From Candidatus Poribacteria bacterium (lineage in GTDB: Bacteria; Poribacteria; WGA-4E; B28-G17): 39,186 nt of DNA. Under the pieces are notes generated by a model. That model had not been told where the DNA came from and did no database searches. It saw only the letters and a program-made list of their open reading frames with translations. Location of the stretch: positions 1-39,186 of the forward strand of contig JAGGXZ010000212.1 of assembly GCA_021162805.1 (NCBI GenBank), written 5' to 3'. The stretch's first letter is position 1. The number at the start of each line of letters is the position of its first letter. Shown here piece by piece: positions 15,299-24,195 of this stretch. Made by a program: the position numbers and the translations under genes.

Positions 15299-16132
15299 AT
15301 GCGTTTTCATCTGAGGATCATCGCAGCCTGCCTGTCTCTGCCGTTCCTAATGGGGTGTTATGCGCTTGAGACATCCCGAAGGAGCGATGTCGATAGCATC
15401 CCGAAGTTGACCTATGTGAGGAGATACGGAGCGGAGTTTCAGGTCAAAAGGACCAGATATTTCGAGATATATTTTTCGCCTAAACAGGAGAAGATAGCGT
15501 CGAAGGCCGCCGGTGAGGTGGACGGAATATATGAGAGATTGTCGGGATGGATGAACTGCCAGCTCATAACACCTTATAAGATATTCCTCCTTCCGGACAG
15601 GCGATCCGTCTATCGGGCGACAGGGGAGATACGGGATATAGGCGGTGCAGTCACGAATAGGAAGGGAACGCTCTTTGTGGTGGCCCAGTACTATAACTCC
15701 CATGTGATCACCCATGAGCTCGTGCATATCTTCCTGAGAAGAAAACTCCACGATAAACCGATACCTATCTGGTTCAACGAGGGAATGGCCGAATACCTCT
15801 CTCACCCGAACCCCACGAGCGACTACATGATCGATTTTATAAGGGAAAAACTCAAGGACAAAAGGCTCTACTCCTGGAGGGAACTGGAGAGGAACATAAT
15901 GCTGAGGAAACCGGAGGTCACCTATCTTGAGGCTATGGGATCGGTGATCTTCATCAGCCGGAGGTTCGGTGAGGGAAGGCTGAAGGAACTCCTGGAACTA
16001 TATGGGAGAAGAGATTATGATAAACCCTTTTCAGGCGCTCTCTCCGATGTATATCATATGAGCTCCTCGGATTTGGAAAAGGCATGCATGGACTTTTTGA
16101 GGGGGAGGAACCATGAGGATCGGGATAGATGA
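15299..16132 (+). CDS. Lipoprotein gluzincin metallopeptidase (peptidase MA-like)
   Basis: 277 residues. The N-terminus ends in a lipobox (LPFLMGC, Cys20), so it should be lipid-anchored outside the cytoplasm. Zinc ligands are H139 and H143 in VITHELVHIF, with E140 as the catalytic base and the third ligand in WFNEGMAEYLS (E161 or E165), the usual gluzincin arrangement. SVYRATGEIRDIGGAVTNRKGTLFV upstream is also typical of peptidase MA-like proteins. GAGG precedes the ATG. Its end overlaps the next gene by 20 bases. Confidence 0.8.
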   Translation: MRFHLRIIAACLSLPFLMGCYALETSRRSDVDSIPKLTYVRRYGAEFQVKRTRYFEIYFSPKQEKIASKAAGEVDGIYERLSGWMNCQLITPYKIFLLPDRRSVYRATGEIRDIGGAVTNRKGTLFVVAQYYNSHVITHELVHIFLRRKLHDKPIPIWFNEGMAEYLSHPNPTSDYMIDFIREKLKDKRLYSWRELERNIMLRKPEVTYLEAMGSVIFISRRFGEGRLKELLELYGRRDYDKPFSGALSDVYHMSSSDLEKACMDFLRGRNHEDRDR

Positions 16133-17435
16133 AAGAGTCGTGACATACATCTGGTCGAGAAAGCGGTTCAAAGGGGAACTCAGGACGACAGACGGTAGAA
16201 CGATATCGGTGATCTCCCCCGGTCAACCGCAGAGAGCCGGCCCGGATTTTACAGGAGCCGAGCTGCTTATCGAAGCCGAGGCGGTGAGGGGAGATGTCGA
16301 GATACACGTCAACGCATCGGATTGGTACTCGCACGATCATCATGCCGATCCGCTCTATAACGGCGTGATCCTACATGTGGTGATGTGGGATGACGGGGTG
16401 AGCCTTCTTATAAGGAAGGAGAACGGCGAGAGGGTGCCGACCGTGGAGCTATACGATAAGCTCGACTCGTCTCTGGAGGAGATCGCCAGGGAGTTTTATG
16501 GAGGCGAAAGGCAGCTCCCGTGTACAAGGGCGTCCGAAAAGCCCGATAGGGTGATGAGACTGCTGGATGAATTGGGATGGGAAAGACTGCTGGAGAAGGC
16601 CGATCTCATAGATGAGATCAGCTCAAAAGAGGGTTTCGAACAGGCGGTCTATGAGAGGATGATGGACGCTTTGGGATTTTCGTCCAATAGAGGAACCTTC
16701 TGCCGATTGGCGAGGCTCGAAAGATCTGAGGGCCTCTTCGGGATGGAGCGGATGCAGATCGAGGCTAGGCTATTTGCGACATCCGGCCTGTTGCCCGATC
16801 CAACGGAGGAGATGGACGGCAGGACGAAGGATTACGTGTCGGCCCTGCGTGATAGACTTGAAGGGTGGGAAGCGGTGGAGGGAGGGCTTTCCAGGGAGGA
16901 CTGGAGATTTTCGGGCATACGCCCCGCCAACTCGCCCGCAAGAAGGATCGCTGCCGCTGCGTATCTCCTCTCAGTTAACGGCGAGGGGCTCCTGGCAAGG
17001 CCGCTTGAGATCGTGGAACGGCTTATAGAGGGGAGGATCAGCAAACGTCAGGCCGTCTCCGCCCTGAGAAAGGGTTTCATCGTGCCCGCCACCGGATACT
17101 GGATGGATCACCTTGACTTCGGACGCAGGATGAGGCCGACGGTAAACCTTATTGGGCCTTCCAGAGCCTCGGATATAACCGTTAACGTGATCCTGCCCGC
17201 CCTCTACCTTTGGGCGGCTAAGAGTCAGAGCTCAACGCTTTCAGAGGCCGTATCGGAGATCTACTCCGCGTATCCTAAACTTCAGGAAAACTACATCACG
17301 AGGAAGCTCACGGACATTTTAGGCCCTATAAAACCCGATGGGGCGCGGAAGCAACAGGGGTTGATCTTCATATACAAAACCTTCTGCTCCGCAGGAAGCT
17401 GCGACATATGTCCGCTCGCCGAGGGTAACCTCTAA
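16113..17435 (+). CDS. DUF2851 family protein
   Basis: 440 residues. The N-terminal third is diagnostic: QRAGPDFTGAELLIE, GDVEIHVNASDWYSHDHHAD and PLYNGVILHVVMWDD. The histidine/aspartate-rich block HDHHADP suggests a metal site. The C-terminus has a Cys cluster, FCSAGSCDICPLAEG, that could bind metal. The function of the family is not known to me. GGGGGAGG lies just before the ATG, inside the end of the peptidase gene, implying coupled translation. Confidence 0.8.
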   Translation: MRIGIDERVVTYIWSRKRFKGELRTTDGRTISVISPGQPQRAGPDFTGAELLIEAEAVRGDVEIHVNASDWYSHDHHADPLYNGVILHVVMWDDGVSLLIRKENGERVPTVELYDKLDSSLEEIAREFYGGERQLPCTRASEKPDRVMRLLDELGWERLLEKADLIDEISSKEGFEQAVYERMMDALGFSSNRGTFCRLARLERSEGLFGMERMQIEARLFATSGLLPDPTEEMDGRTKDYVSALRDRLEGWEAVEGGLSREDWRFSGIRPANSPARRIAAAAYLLSVNGEGLLARPLEIVERLIEGRISKRQAVSALRKGFIVPATGYWMDHLDFGRRMRPTVNLIGPSRASDITVNVILPALYLWAAKSQSSTLSEAVSEIYSAYPKLQENYITRKLTDILGPIKPDGARKQQGLIFIYKTFCSAGSCDICPLAEGNL

Positions 17436-17436
17436 T

Positions 17437-18723
17437 TCATCTCGCCCCGAAAGAACGAATCGTACCGTCCACAGCCGTCATGTAAAGCCTATGGCCGGCT
17501 GCCACAAGGCCGTCCCACCTCGGCGGCGAATTAAGCTTCAGCTGACGGTGGGCGGCGAATCCACCCGCCCACCGCAGAGAAACCGCCAGAGAACCTTCCC
17601 GGTCTCACAGTCGAGGGCGACAACGCTGTGGCTATCGATCTCAGATACGAAAATCTTCCCGTTGGCGACGGTCGGCGCCGACAACGGCTCATGAAGTTTC
17701 GTGCGTCAGATCTCCTTAACCCTCGCCGGAATCGACATGGGTGTCGCACCGCTCCGGCCGATATCACGGCGATACGTCGGCCAATCGGACTTATTCGCTG
17801 TCGGTCGAGGATCGATCGTGCCGTAGGCCGGTCCGCGTAAACCGTTCCGTCGGTCGATCGATCGGCTGAAAGGGCGAGGAATCCCGATAGCTTCGATTCG
17901 GCATAGCAGATACACGGATGAGGCGGGCAGTAAACCAATCCGTTACACGGCATGATCCCGTAAAGGCAGGCGCCGCGAACCCAATCGTTGACCGTCCAAT
18001 GCTTCCTTTCGATATCGATGAACTCAATGCCCGTTCTTATAGAATCGACTCCCTCGAGCCCTCATCCATGATGTAGAAGATCCGCCCACCGGCCGAAACG
18101 AGAGCGGTCATCGCTGAGATGTGATCGTGATGACGACTCCATTTCGGGTTGGCCAGCCATTGTAGATGAGAGGGTGGGCCGACAACCGTATCCTTGGCCA
18201 CAGCGTTGTTCGTCGCGTCGTGGAGATAATGCGTCCACTCATCGATATCCTTAGGCCACGGTTTCCTCTTGATCCGCCACCTTCCGTCCCCGGTCGCTAT
18301 ACATGCAACTCCGAGCGGGCGGAGGACCCTCATGATCTCCGAGTTCGAAACGAGATCCCGTTTCTCGACCACCACGAGGTTCACCATGTTGTCGATGAAG
18401 GGGAGATATGATCCCTTCAGCACTCGAAGAGTTACGCGGCCCAGAAGCCCTCTGGCGTAAAGCATTCTCCGTCCGCTCTCTATCGCCCGTGCGTCCACGT
18501 CCAACCCCTGCACGACGTATCGGTCGTTACGGCAAAGGGCGGCGGCCAACCTGCCCTCACCACAGCCTATATCGACGATCACCCCACCCGTTACCCCTGA
18601 CCTTTTAAGGATCTCCTCGGCGGTTTGATCTACGGCGGTTTCGACCGAGCTTGCCTTCGCTATCCCCCACACAACTCCTAAAAGAAAAGCTGCGATTACG
18701 AAGATACGAAGATGATAGGACAT
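17437..18723 (-). pseudogene. Broken SAM-methyltransferase/PQQ beta-propeller fusion gene
   Basis: The 5' part (18723-18037, 228 codons, SD GGAGGGG) encodes a signal peptide (MSYHLRIFVIAAFLLGVVWG) and a class I methyltransferase domain with VIVDIGCGEGRLAAAL and VQGLDVDARAIESG. It continues into KPWPKDIDEWTHYLHDATNN, NPKWSRHHDHISAMTALVSA and a stop soon after IFYIMDEG. Such proteins normally continue for several hundred residues as a PQQ-like propeller. Downstream remnants in shifted frames still read DWVRGACLYGIMPCNGLVYC, DWPTYRRDIGRSGAT, APTVANGKIFVSEIDSHSVV, ALDCETGKVLWRF and MTAVDGTIRSFGAR, with stops and frameshifts between them and clear internal deletion. The N-terminal fragment could still be translated. 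It explains the whole 17436-18036 gap. Confidence 0.8.
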
Positions 18724-18790
18724 GTTCCCCTCCATAAACGCCATCGATCTTATGAGGACGACGAATGACAATAAATGACTATAATGAAAA

Positions 18791-18819
18791 TCTCCGCTAC
18801 ACTCAGCGATAATATGAGC
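18791..18819 (+). repeat. Dispersed repeat copy (TCCGCTACACTC...GATAATATGAGC)
   Basis: This copy lies 9 bases upstream of the PerR -35 box. AGCGATAATATGAGC matches the right arm at 3190-3220 exactly over 15 bases, and TCCGCTACACTC matches the copy at 14345. Confidence 0.65.
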
Positions 18820-18827
18820 AACTCGAT

Positions 18828-18882
18828 TTGACATCGACCTCCCGGGTGTGTTATTATTAGAAATGATAATCGTTACTATTAT
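18828..18882 (+). promoter_or_regulatory. Promoter and Fur/PerR-type operator of the peroxide operon
   Basis: TTGACA (18828-18833), an 18-base spacer and TATTAT (18852-18857). Directly downstream, 18866-18882 is ATAATCGT-T-ACTATTAT, an 8-1-8 palindrome with one mismatch, inside AATGATAATCG. This resembles Fur and PerR boxes, which are 7-1-7 palindromes ending in ATAAT/ATTAT. Its position over the transcription start fits autorepression. Confidence 0.75.
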
Positions 18883-18901
18883 TCATCTCATCAGGAGTCC
18901 A

Positions 18902-19366
18902 ATGGTGTTTATCAGAGAGGACGAGCTTATAGATGATCTCAGGAAAAAGGGTTATCGGGCGACGAGGCAGAGGCTGACGATTCTCGAGGTCCTCCGTAGT
19001 TCCTCCGTCCATCCGACCGCAGAGGAGCTTTATAACATGGTCAAACCACGGATCCCAAATATCAGTTTGGGAACCGTGTATAGAACCCTGGATCTGTTCG
19101 AGAGATTGGGATTGTTGCAAAAGCTTCCCCTTGGCAAATCCCCATGCAGGTATAACGGCAATCCAAAGATGCACTATCACGCCATCTGTTTGAGCTGTGG
19201 GAGGGTCTTCGATGTAGATGAACCTATTCCGGAAAACCTGGGGAAGCGCTTTTCCGAGGAAACGGGCTTTGAGATAACCGGATATAAGCTTGAATTTTAC
19301 GGATACTGTAAGGAGTGTAGCTCGAAAATAAAAGATCGGCGCTCGGCTGAGGCCGAAGGCCGATAG
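18902..19366 (+). CDS. Fur-family regulator, PerR-like
   Basis: 154 residues from the ATG at 18902 (AGGAG just upstream). The winged helix is GYRATRQRLTILEVL...NISLGTVYRTLDLFERLGLL. The residue numbering happens to coincide with Bacillus PerR: structural zinc cysteines C96, C99, C136 and C139, and regulatory-site H37, H91, H93 and D104. The fifth position, D85 in PerR and Glu in many Fur proteins, is Asn here (CRYNGNP). The rubrerythrin and peroxiredoxin genes that follow support a peroxide-response role rather than iron uptake. Confidence 0.88.
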   Translation: MVFIREDELIDDLRKKGYRATRQRLTILEVLRSSSVHPTAEELYNMVKPRIPNISLGTVYRTLDLFERLGLLQKLPLGKSPCRYNGNPKMHYHAICLSCGRVFDVDEPIPENLGKRFSEETGFEITGYKLEFYGYCKECSSKIKDRRSAEAEGR

Positions 19367-19403
19367 CCTATCGTTGAAAAAACAAACCTCAGGAGGTGTT
19401 CAG

Positions 19404-19910
19404 ATGCGTAAGATGACGGATGATAACCTCAGGGCCGCCTTCGCCGGCGAAAGCCAGGCGCATATGAGATATCTGATCTTCGCACGGAAGGCGGAGGATG
19501 AGGGATTTCCGAACGTGGCGAAGCTCTTCAGGGCTATAGCTTATGCTGAGCAGGTTCATGCCGCGAACCATTTCAAGACGTTGGGCGATCTGGGCACATC
19601 GAGCAAAAACCTGGAAGCGGCTATCGACGGGGAAACCTTCGAGGTCGAGGAGATGTATCCCGCCTATAACGCCGTGGCACAGTTGCAGGGGGAGAAAGGG
19701 GCTCAGAGATCGATCCGGTATGCGCTGGAGGCTGAGAAGATCCATGCCGCCTTCTACCAGAAGGCCAAACAGGCGGTGGATTCAGGGAAGGACGCGGAGA
19801 TCGGTCAAATCTACATCTGTGATGTGTGCGGATATACCGGCGAGGGAGAGCCGCCTGAAAGATGTCCTGTCTGTGGCGCACCCAGGGATAAATTCAAACT
19901 GTTTAACTGA
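19404..19910 (+). CDS. rbr: Rubrerythrin
   Basis: 168 residues from the ATG at 19404, preceded by AGGAGGT. The diiron four-helix domain has FAGESQAHMRY (E16), AEQVHAANH (E49, H52), a ligand Glu around 78-82 and EAEKIHAAFY (E111, H114). The C-terminal rubredoxin domain has CDVCGY (C139, C142) and CPVCGAP (C154, C157). It reduces hydrogen peroxide to water with electrons from a rubredoxin or flavoprotein, typical of anaerobes and microaerophiles. It lies between the PerR-like gene and the peroxiredoxin. Confidence 0.95.
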   Translation: MRKMTDDNLRAAFAGESQAHMRYLIFARKAEDEGFPNVAKLFRAIAYAEQVHAANHFKTLGDLGTSSKNLEAAIDGETFEVEEMYPAYNAVAQLQGEKGAQRSIRYALEAEKIHAAFYQKAKQAVDSGKDAEIGQIYICDVCGYTGEGEPPERCPVCGAPRDKFKLFN

Positions 19911-19943
19911 TTGTTCATATCAAACCCAGAGGAGACAGGTAAA

Positions 19944-20612
19944 ATGGAGGAGATCAAAAAAGGTATACCGCTTATAGGGGATGAGATGCCGGAGTTTCAG
20001 GCTCAGACCACCAAAGGAATCATCAATTTCCCCAAGGATTATAAGGGTAAATGGGTGATTCTCTTCTCCCATCCGGCCGATTACACCCCGGTGTGCACAA
20101 GCGAGTTCGTCGCTTTCGCTAGAAGGTACGAGAAGTTCAAGGAGCTGAACGCCGATCTGATAGGCCTTTCAATCGATCAGGTCTTCTCGCACATCAAGTG
20201 GACCGAGTGGATCAAGGAGAAGCTTGGAGTGGAGATACCCTTCCCGATAATAGCCGATAACACGGGCGAGATCGCCGAAATGCTGGGGATGCTCCATTCC
20301 GAAGCCTCCAACTCCCAAGCCGTAAGGGCCGTCTTCGTAATCGACCCGAAAGGGATCGTAAGGGCAATCATATACTACCCGCTCAATGTGGGCAGGAACA
20401 TGGATGAAATCCTCAGGCTGCTTAAAGCCCTTCAGATAAGCGATAAAGAAGGGGTGGCGTTGCCCGCCGGCTGGCCGGAGAACGAGCTGATCGGCGATAA
20501 GGTGATCGTCCCGCCTGCCACATCCGAAGGGCAGGTCAAGGAACGGCTCGAATCGGCCGAGAAGGGCGAAATTGAGTGCTACGATTGGTGGTTCTGTTAT
20601 AAGAAGCTCTGA
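19944..20612 (+). CDS. Peroxiredoxin, Prx6/archaeal thioredoxin-peroxidase type
   Basis: 222 residues from the ATG at 19944 (GAGGAG upstream). The peroxidatic cysteine is C51 in [37 protein letters not shown] and [15 protein letters not shown] are typical. The long C-terminal arm ends in [12 protein letters not shown] with C212 and C218, as in the archaeal enzymes whose arm cysteines resolve the oxidised peroxidatic Cys. It is the last gene of the PerR-like operon. A weak TAGGCG/CGCCTA hairpin (20613-20642) follows, without a T tract. Confidence 0.93.
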   Translation: MEEIKKGIPLIGDEMPEFQAQTTKGIINFPKDYKGKWVILFSHPADYTPVCTSEFVAFARRYEKFKELNADLIGLSIDQVFSHIKWTEWIKEKLGVEIPFPIIADNTGEIAEMLGMLHSEASNSQAVRAVFVIDPKGIVRAIIYYPLNVGRNMDEILRLLKALQISDKEGVALPAGWPENELIGDKVIVPPATSEGQVKERLESAEKGEIECYDWWFCYKKL

Positions 20613-20673
20613 TAGGCGGGAAGGCATCCTTAGATACGCCTATGTGGCTGATATAGCCTCCGGAGAATGAGGG

Positions 20674-21306
20674 ATGAGGGGAATTAAATGGCCGATAGTC
20701 ATGGGCTTATCGCTGGTTGTCCTCTCCGTCCTCCTCTATCTGGCCCATTACCTCATCTTCAGGGACCTTCATCACATCTTCATCTACCTGCTGGGGGACG
20801 TGGCCTTCGTCCCCCTCGAAGTTCTGCTCGTTACCCTCGTGATACATGAGCTCCTTAAGGCAAGGGAGAAGAGAAACAGGATGGAGAAGCTGAACATGAT
20901 CATAGGCGTCTTCTTCAGTGAGGTGGGCAGGGAGCTGTTGACCCGCCTTTCAAACGCCGATCCGAAACTGAAGGAGGTGAGAAACAAACTGGCAAAGGGA
21001 CATGACTGGAGTGAGATAGATTTCAAGGAAGCGGTCGATCAAATGATGGGGCACAGGTTCCATGTGGATATCAACCTGATCGACCTGAAGGATCTACGGC
21101 GGTTCCTCATGGGGAATAGAGAATTTCTGGTGAGGCTCCTGGAAAATCCAAGCTTGATGGAACATGAGACCTTCACCGATTTGCTCTGGGCCGTCTTCCA
21201 CTTGGATGAGGAGCTCGAATATAGAGATGAGCTGGATGGTATCAACCCGCCTCCGATCCCAAACTCGCCTCCATGGCCATTCGGTTTACCCTATCTCAGC
21301 CGATAA
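20674..21306 (+). CDS. Inner-membrane protein with truncated C-terminus
   Basis: 210 codons. Two membrane segments (residues ~9-29 and ~35-61) frame the sequence HYLIFRDLHHIFIYLLGDVAF. A long helical cytosolic part follows (GVFFSEVGRELLTRLSNADP, NREFLVRLLENPSLMEHETF, DLLWAVFHLDEELEYR). As far as I recall, relatives of this uncharacterised family continue for ~45 residues with a segment like WLxYMxHLxxxYPYLFSLAxRTNPF. Here that segment is missing and the frame instead ends in a proline-rich stretch that reads out of frame across an aldo/keto-reductase remnant. The protein is probably damaged. Confidence 0.65.
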   Translation: MRGIKWPIVMGLSLVVLSVLLYLAHYLIFRDLHHIFIYLLGDVAFVPLEVLLVTLVIHELLKAREKRNRMEKLNMIIGVFFSEVGRELLTRLSNADPKLKEVRNKLAKGHDWSEIDFKEAVDQMMGHRFHVDINLIDLKDLRRFLMGNREFLVRLLENPSLMEHETFTDLLWAVFHLDEELEYRDELDGINPPPIPNSPPWPFGLPYLSR

Positions 21307-21452
21307 CGGCGGCCGTTCCTTCCGGAGACCCGAAGCTCTTCAGAATAGCCGTGGAGGTAGCCTCGAACTATACCTCAATAACTGATGAGGAGATCGAGGA
21401 GCTTAAGAGGATAGCTCAAGATCAGAAGCCTATATTTGAGCTGGACATATAA
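21273..21452 (+). pseudogene. C-terminal remnant of an aldo/keto reductase
   Basis: The frame reads MAIRFTLSQPITAAVPSGDP, KLFRIAVEVASNYTSITDEE and IEELKRIAQDQKPIFELDI. This matches the last ~60 residues of one aldo/keto-reductase subgroup (LALRFTLSxPxTAAxPPGDxxLF...PLTxEExxEL...GLxPIF). No reductase sequence precedes it: upstream is the membrane protein gene, so an illegitimate junction lies near 21240-21270. Confidence 0.7.
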
Positions 21453-21464
21453 AATCTCCCGAAG

Positions 21465-21494
21465 TACCGGCCTAACGATATTCAGAAGCCGGTA
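21465..21494. other. TACCGGC/GCCGGTA hairpin
   Basis: A 7-base inverted repeat (21465-21471, 21488-21494) with a 16-base loop lies between the reductase remnant and the DUF438 gene. It has no T tract, and its role is unknown. Confidence 0.35.
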
Positions 21495-21523
21495 TATCCT
21501 AATTAAAAACTGGAGGTAATATT

Positions 21524-22705
21524 GTGAACAGGAAGGAAACTTTGAAGGAACTGATAAAACGGCTCCATGAAGGCGCTGATCCCGATGAGGTGAAAGAGCA
21601 GTTTAAGGATCTGATAAAGGGCCTCACGCCGGATGTGATAGCCCAGGTGGAGGAGGAGCTCATAAAGGAGGGGATGCCGAAGGAGGAGGTCCAGAGGCTC
21701 TGTGACGTCCATCTGGCTGTGTTCAGGGAATCGCTGGAGGGAGGGGAAACCCTGGCGCCCGAAGGTCATCCGATCCATATCCTCATGGAGGAACATAAGA
21801 TGCTGTTGCGGTTCGCGGGCGATCTGAGGGACGCGGCTGGAAACCTCCAATCGGCCGGCGGGGAGGAGATGGATCGGATAAATCATATCGTGGAGCACCT
21901 CAAGGATTCGGAAAGCCATTACCTGCGTGAGGAGAACGTCCTCTTCCCCTATCTCGAAAGACATGGCGTCACCCAACCCCCAGCCATTATGTGGATGGAG
22001 CACGATAGGATAAGGGAGGTAAAGAAGAACATATACAGGATCGTGGACGGGAGAGAGGAGATGGATCTTCAGGATTTCAAAGCCCAACTGAGGGAAAGCT
22101 CGCTCGCTCTGGCCGAGATGCTCTCAAACCACTTTTACAAGGAGAACAACATCCTCTTCCCAACAGCTTTGAGGGTCATGGACGAGGAGGAATGGCCCGA
22201 TATAAGGTGCCAGTTCGATGAGATAGGGTATTGCTGTTTCACTCCGGAACTCCCCGAGGTAGCAGCTCCGGAAGTGGAGAAACAGGCTCCTCTGCCCGAG
22301 GCGGGAGGAACGATAGCGTTTGGGACGGGAAGCCTGTCCGTGGAGGAGCTTGAGGGGGTATTGAACTCCCTGCCGGTGGATATAACCTTCGTGGATAAGG
22401 ATGATACCGTCCGATACTTCAACCAGTCCAAGGATAGGATATTCGTCAGGACGAAGGCCGTGATCGGACGCAAGGTCCAACAGTGTCACCCTCAGAAAAG
22501 CATACACCTCGTCAATCGGATACTGGAGGAATTCAAAACGGGCCGAAGGGATGTGGCCGAATTCTGGATCCAAATGGGAGACAGGATGATCTACATCAGA
22601 TATTTCCCCGTCCGCAACGGGAAGGGCGAATACCTCGGATGTATAGAGGTAACACAGGATATCACCGATATCAGGAGAATAGAGGATGAAAAAAGGCTTC
22701 TTTGA
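21524..22705 (+). CDS. DUF438 / hemerythrin-like / PAS protein
   Basis: 393 residues, starting with GTG after GGAGGT. Residues 1-70 are DUF438 (NRKETLKELIKRLHEGADPDEVKEQFKDLI). Residues ~78-215 form a hemerythrin-like HHE domain with candidate iron ligands H91, H132/E136 (SHYLREENVLFP), H160 (WMEHDRIRE) and H203/E207 (NHFYKENNILFP). Residues ~278-385 are a PAS domain (DITFVDKDDTVRYFNQSKDR...YLGCIEVTQDIT). This is a known cytosolic architecture thought to sense or handle O2, NO or iron. It sits downstream of the peroxide operon, in keeping with that theme, but in its own unit. Confidence 0.88.
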   Translation: MNRKETLKELIKRLHEGADPDEVKEQFKDLIKGLTPDVIAQVEEELIKEGMPKEEVQRLCDVHLAVFRESLEGGETLAPEGHPIHILMEEHKMLLRFAGDLRDAAGNLQSAGGEEMDRINHIVEHLKDSESHYLREENVLFPYLERHGVTQPPAIMWMEHDRIREVKKNIYRIVDGREEMDLQDFKAQLRESSLALAEMLSNHFYKENNILFPTALRVMDEEEWPDIRCQFDEIGYCCFTPELPEVAAPEVEKQAPLPEAGGTIAFGTGSLSVEELEGVLNSLPVDITFVDKDDTVRYFNQSKDRIFVRTKAVIGRKVQQCHPQKSIHLVNRILEEFKTGRRDVAEFWIQMGDRMIYIRYFPVRNGKGEYLGCIEVTQDITDIRRIEDEKRLL

Positions 22706-22713
22706 CTTTCCCC

Positions 22714-23061
22714 CTACGTCTGTAGCATCTCGGAAAAACCTGAAATGCGGTGGAAGGTCATGAAATTGGCATCATGCTGATTATGGGCGCCGCCAAGACC
22801 GTCATCATAGGCCGTGCGGGCCACGGCGATGATATCCTTGCCTTCGAATTGCCAATCGAGGTATTGAAAGGCGTGATAGCGGGTATCGGGGTGATGTAGG
22901 ATGATCTTGCGAACCGCCCAATCGCGCAGGTCAGAGGAGCTGATAAGGACGACCGTGTTACGCACACGCTCGATGTTCTCATCCTTATACTTTTCCAGTG
23001 TGATGTTGGTCAGCGACCAGTACAGGCCCGTTCGATCGTCATAGCGGAAAAGGCCATGATG
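22714..23061 (-). pseudogene. C-terminal remnant of a secreted sialidase/BNR-like protein
   Basis: An open stretch of ~115 codons with no usable start reads [60 protein letters not shown] and [24 protein letters not shown], then stops. YDDGxGGAHxxHDANxxTFHR endings are familiar from BNR/sialidase-like secreted proteins of Planctomycetes-type genomes. A stop (23064-23062) closes it upstream. It explains most of the 22706-23144 gap. Confidence 0.6.
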
Positions 23062-23064
23062 TCA

Positions 23065-23093
23065 TTGACCTTATCCCCGAAACGATGTAAAAT
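23065..23093 (+). promoter_or_regulatory. Promoter of the Gfo/Idh gene
   Basis: TTGACC (23065-23070), a 17-base spacer and TAAAAT (23088-23093), 51 bases before the start codon. Confidence 0.8.
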
Positions 23094-23144
23094 TGTAAAA
23101 CGGGTGCCGAAAGGCTTTCAACCTAGTCAGGGGAGGATGAAAGA

Positions 23145-24176
23145 ATGGGAGAGGAGAGGAAGCTCGGAGTGGGCATTTTCGGTGCGGGATGGGTCGCCGG
23201 CGAGCATGCCAGGGCCTATCTGAACAACCCGCACTGCCGCATCGTCGCCATAGGGAGCCGAACCGAGCGGAGCGCCAAGGCGCTTGCCGACAGATACGGT
23301 CTGGATGTCAGGATCTACACCGATTACCAGAAATTCCTGGACGATCCCGAACTGGACGTCGTTTCGATCTGCACGCCGCCCAACCTTCACGCCCAGGAGA
23401 CGATAGAGGCCGCTCAGGCCGGAAAACACATCCTGATCGAGAAGGCCATAGCGATCAAGCTGGAGGATCTGCCCAGGATGGAGAAGGCGGTTAAGGAGGC
23501 GGGGGTCAAAACCGTCGTCAGCTTCGTGTTAAGGTGGAACCCGCTGTTTCAATGTATCAAATCTCTGCTCGAGCAGGGCGCTCTCGGCAGGATATTCTAC
23601 GCCGAGGTGGATTATTGGCACGGGATAGGACCGTGGTACAAACAGTATAGCTGGAACATCAAGAAGGACGTCGGCGCAAGTTCGCTGCTGTCAGCGGGAT
23701 GTCACGCGGTGGACGCCATGAGATACTTCCTCGGCCTGGATAAAAAAGTCGTTGAGGTCTTCGCATACTCCACTAAGATCTGGCAGGAGTACGAATATGA
23801 CCCCACCATAGCGGGGGTGTTGAAGTTCGAGGACGGGACAATAGGTAAGATCAGCTCCTCGATCGAATGCACGACGCCCTATCAATTTAACATCGATCTT
23901 TTGGGGGAATACGGCACGATACGAAACAACAGGATCTACTCCAAGAAGCTGATGCCCGGTCAAACCGATTATGCCGCCATACCCACCATCCTTCCCGACA
24001 GCGGCGACGTCACACATCACCCGTTCCAGGGCGAGATAGATCACCTTATAGACTGTATACTCAACGATGTCGAATCGCACGTAAACCTTTCAGACGCGGT
24101 TAAAACCCACGAGATAATCTTCGCCATGGATCAAAGCGCGGCCGAAGGGAAACCGGTCAAACTGCCGTTGTTGTGA
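23145..24176 (+). CDS. Gfo/Idh/MocA family oxidoreductase
   Basis: 343 residues. The Rossmann nucleotide-binding loop is VGIFGAGWVAGEHARAY (9-25). The DVVSICTPPNLH and HILIEKAIAI segments follow; the usual EKP lysine motif is EKA here (E99, K100). The C-terminal alpha/beta domain carries the catalytic-region GCHAVDAMRYFLG. It is a cytosolic NAD(P)-dependent sugar or inositol dehydrogenase-like enzyme whose substrate is not determinable. SD GGGGAGG, own promoter. Confidence 0.9.
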   Translation: MGEERKLGVGIFGAGWVAGEHARAYLNNPHCRIVAIGSRTERSAKALADRYGLDVRIYTDYQKFLDDPELDVVSICTPPNLHAQETIEAAQAGKHILIEKAIAIKLEDLPRMEKAVKEAGVKTVVSFVLRWNPLFQCIKSLLEQGALGRIFYAEVDYWHGIGPWYKQYSWNIKKDVGASSLLSAGCHAVDAMRYFLGLDKKVVEVFAYSTKIWQEYEYDPTIAGVLKFEDGTIGKISSSIECTTPYQFNIDLLGEYGTIRNNRIYSKKLMPGQTDYAAIPTILPDSGDVTHHPFQGEIDHLIDCILNDVESHVNLSDAVKTHEIIFAMDQSAAEGKPVKLPLL

Positions 24177-24195
24177 AGATCTTTAAACTATATGC

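Noticed and set aside
22714-22965. Intact small gene on the minus strand
   Set aside because: Its text is the C-terminal end of a larger secreted protein and coding similarity continues upstream of the apparent start.
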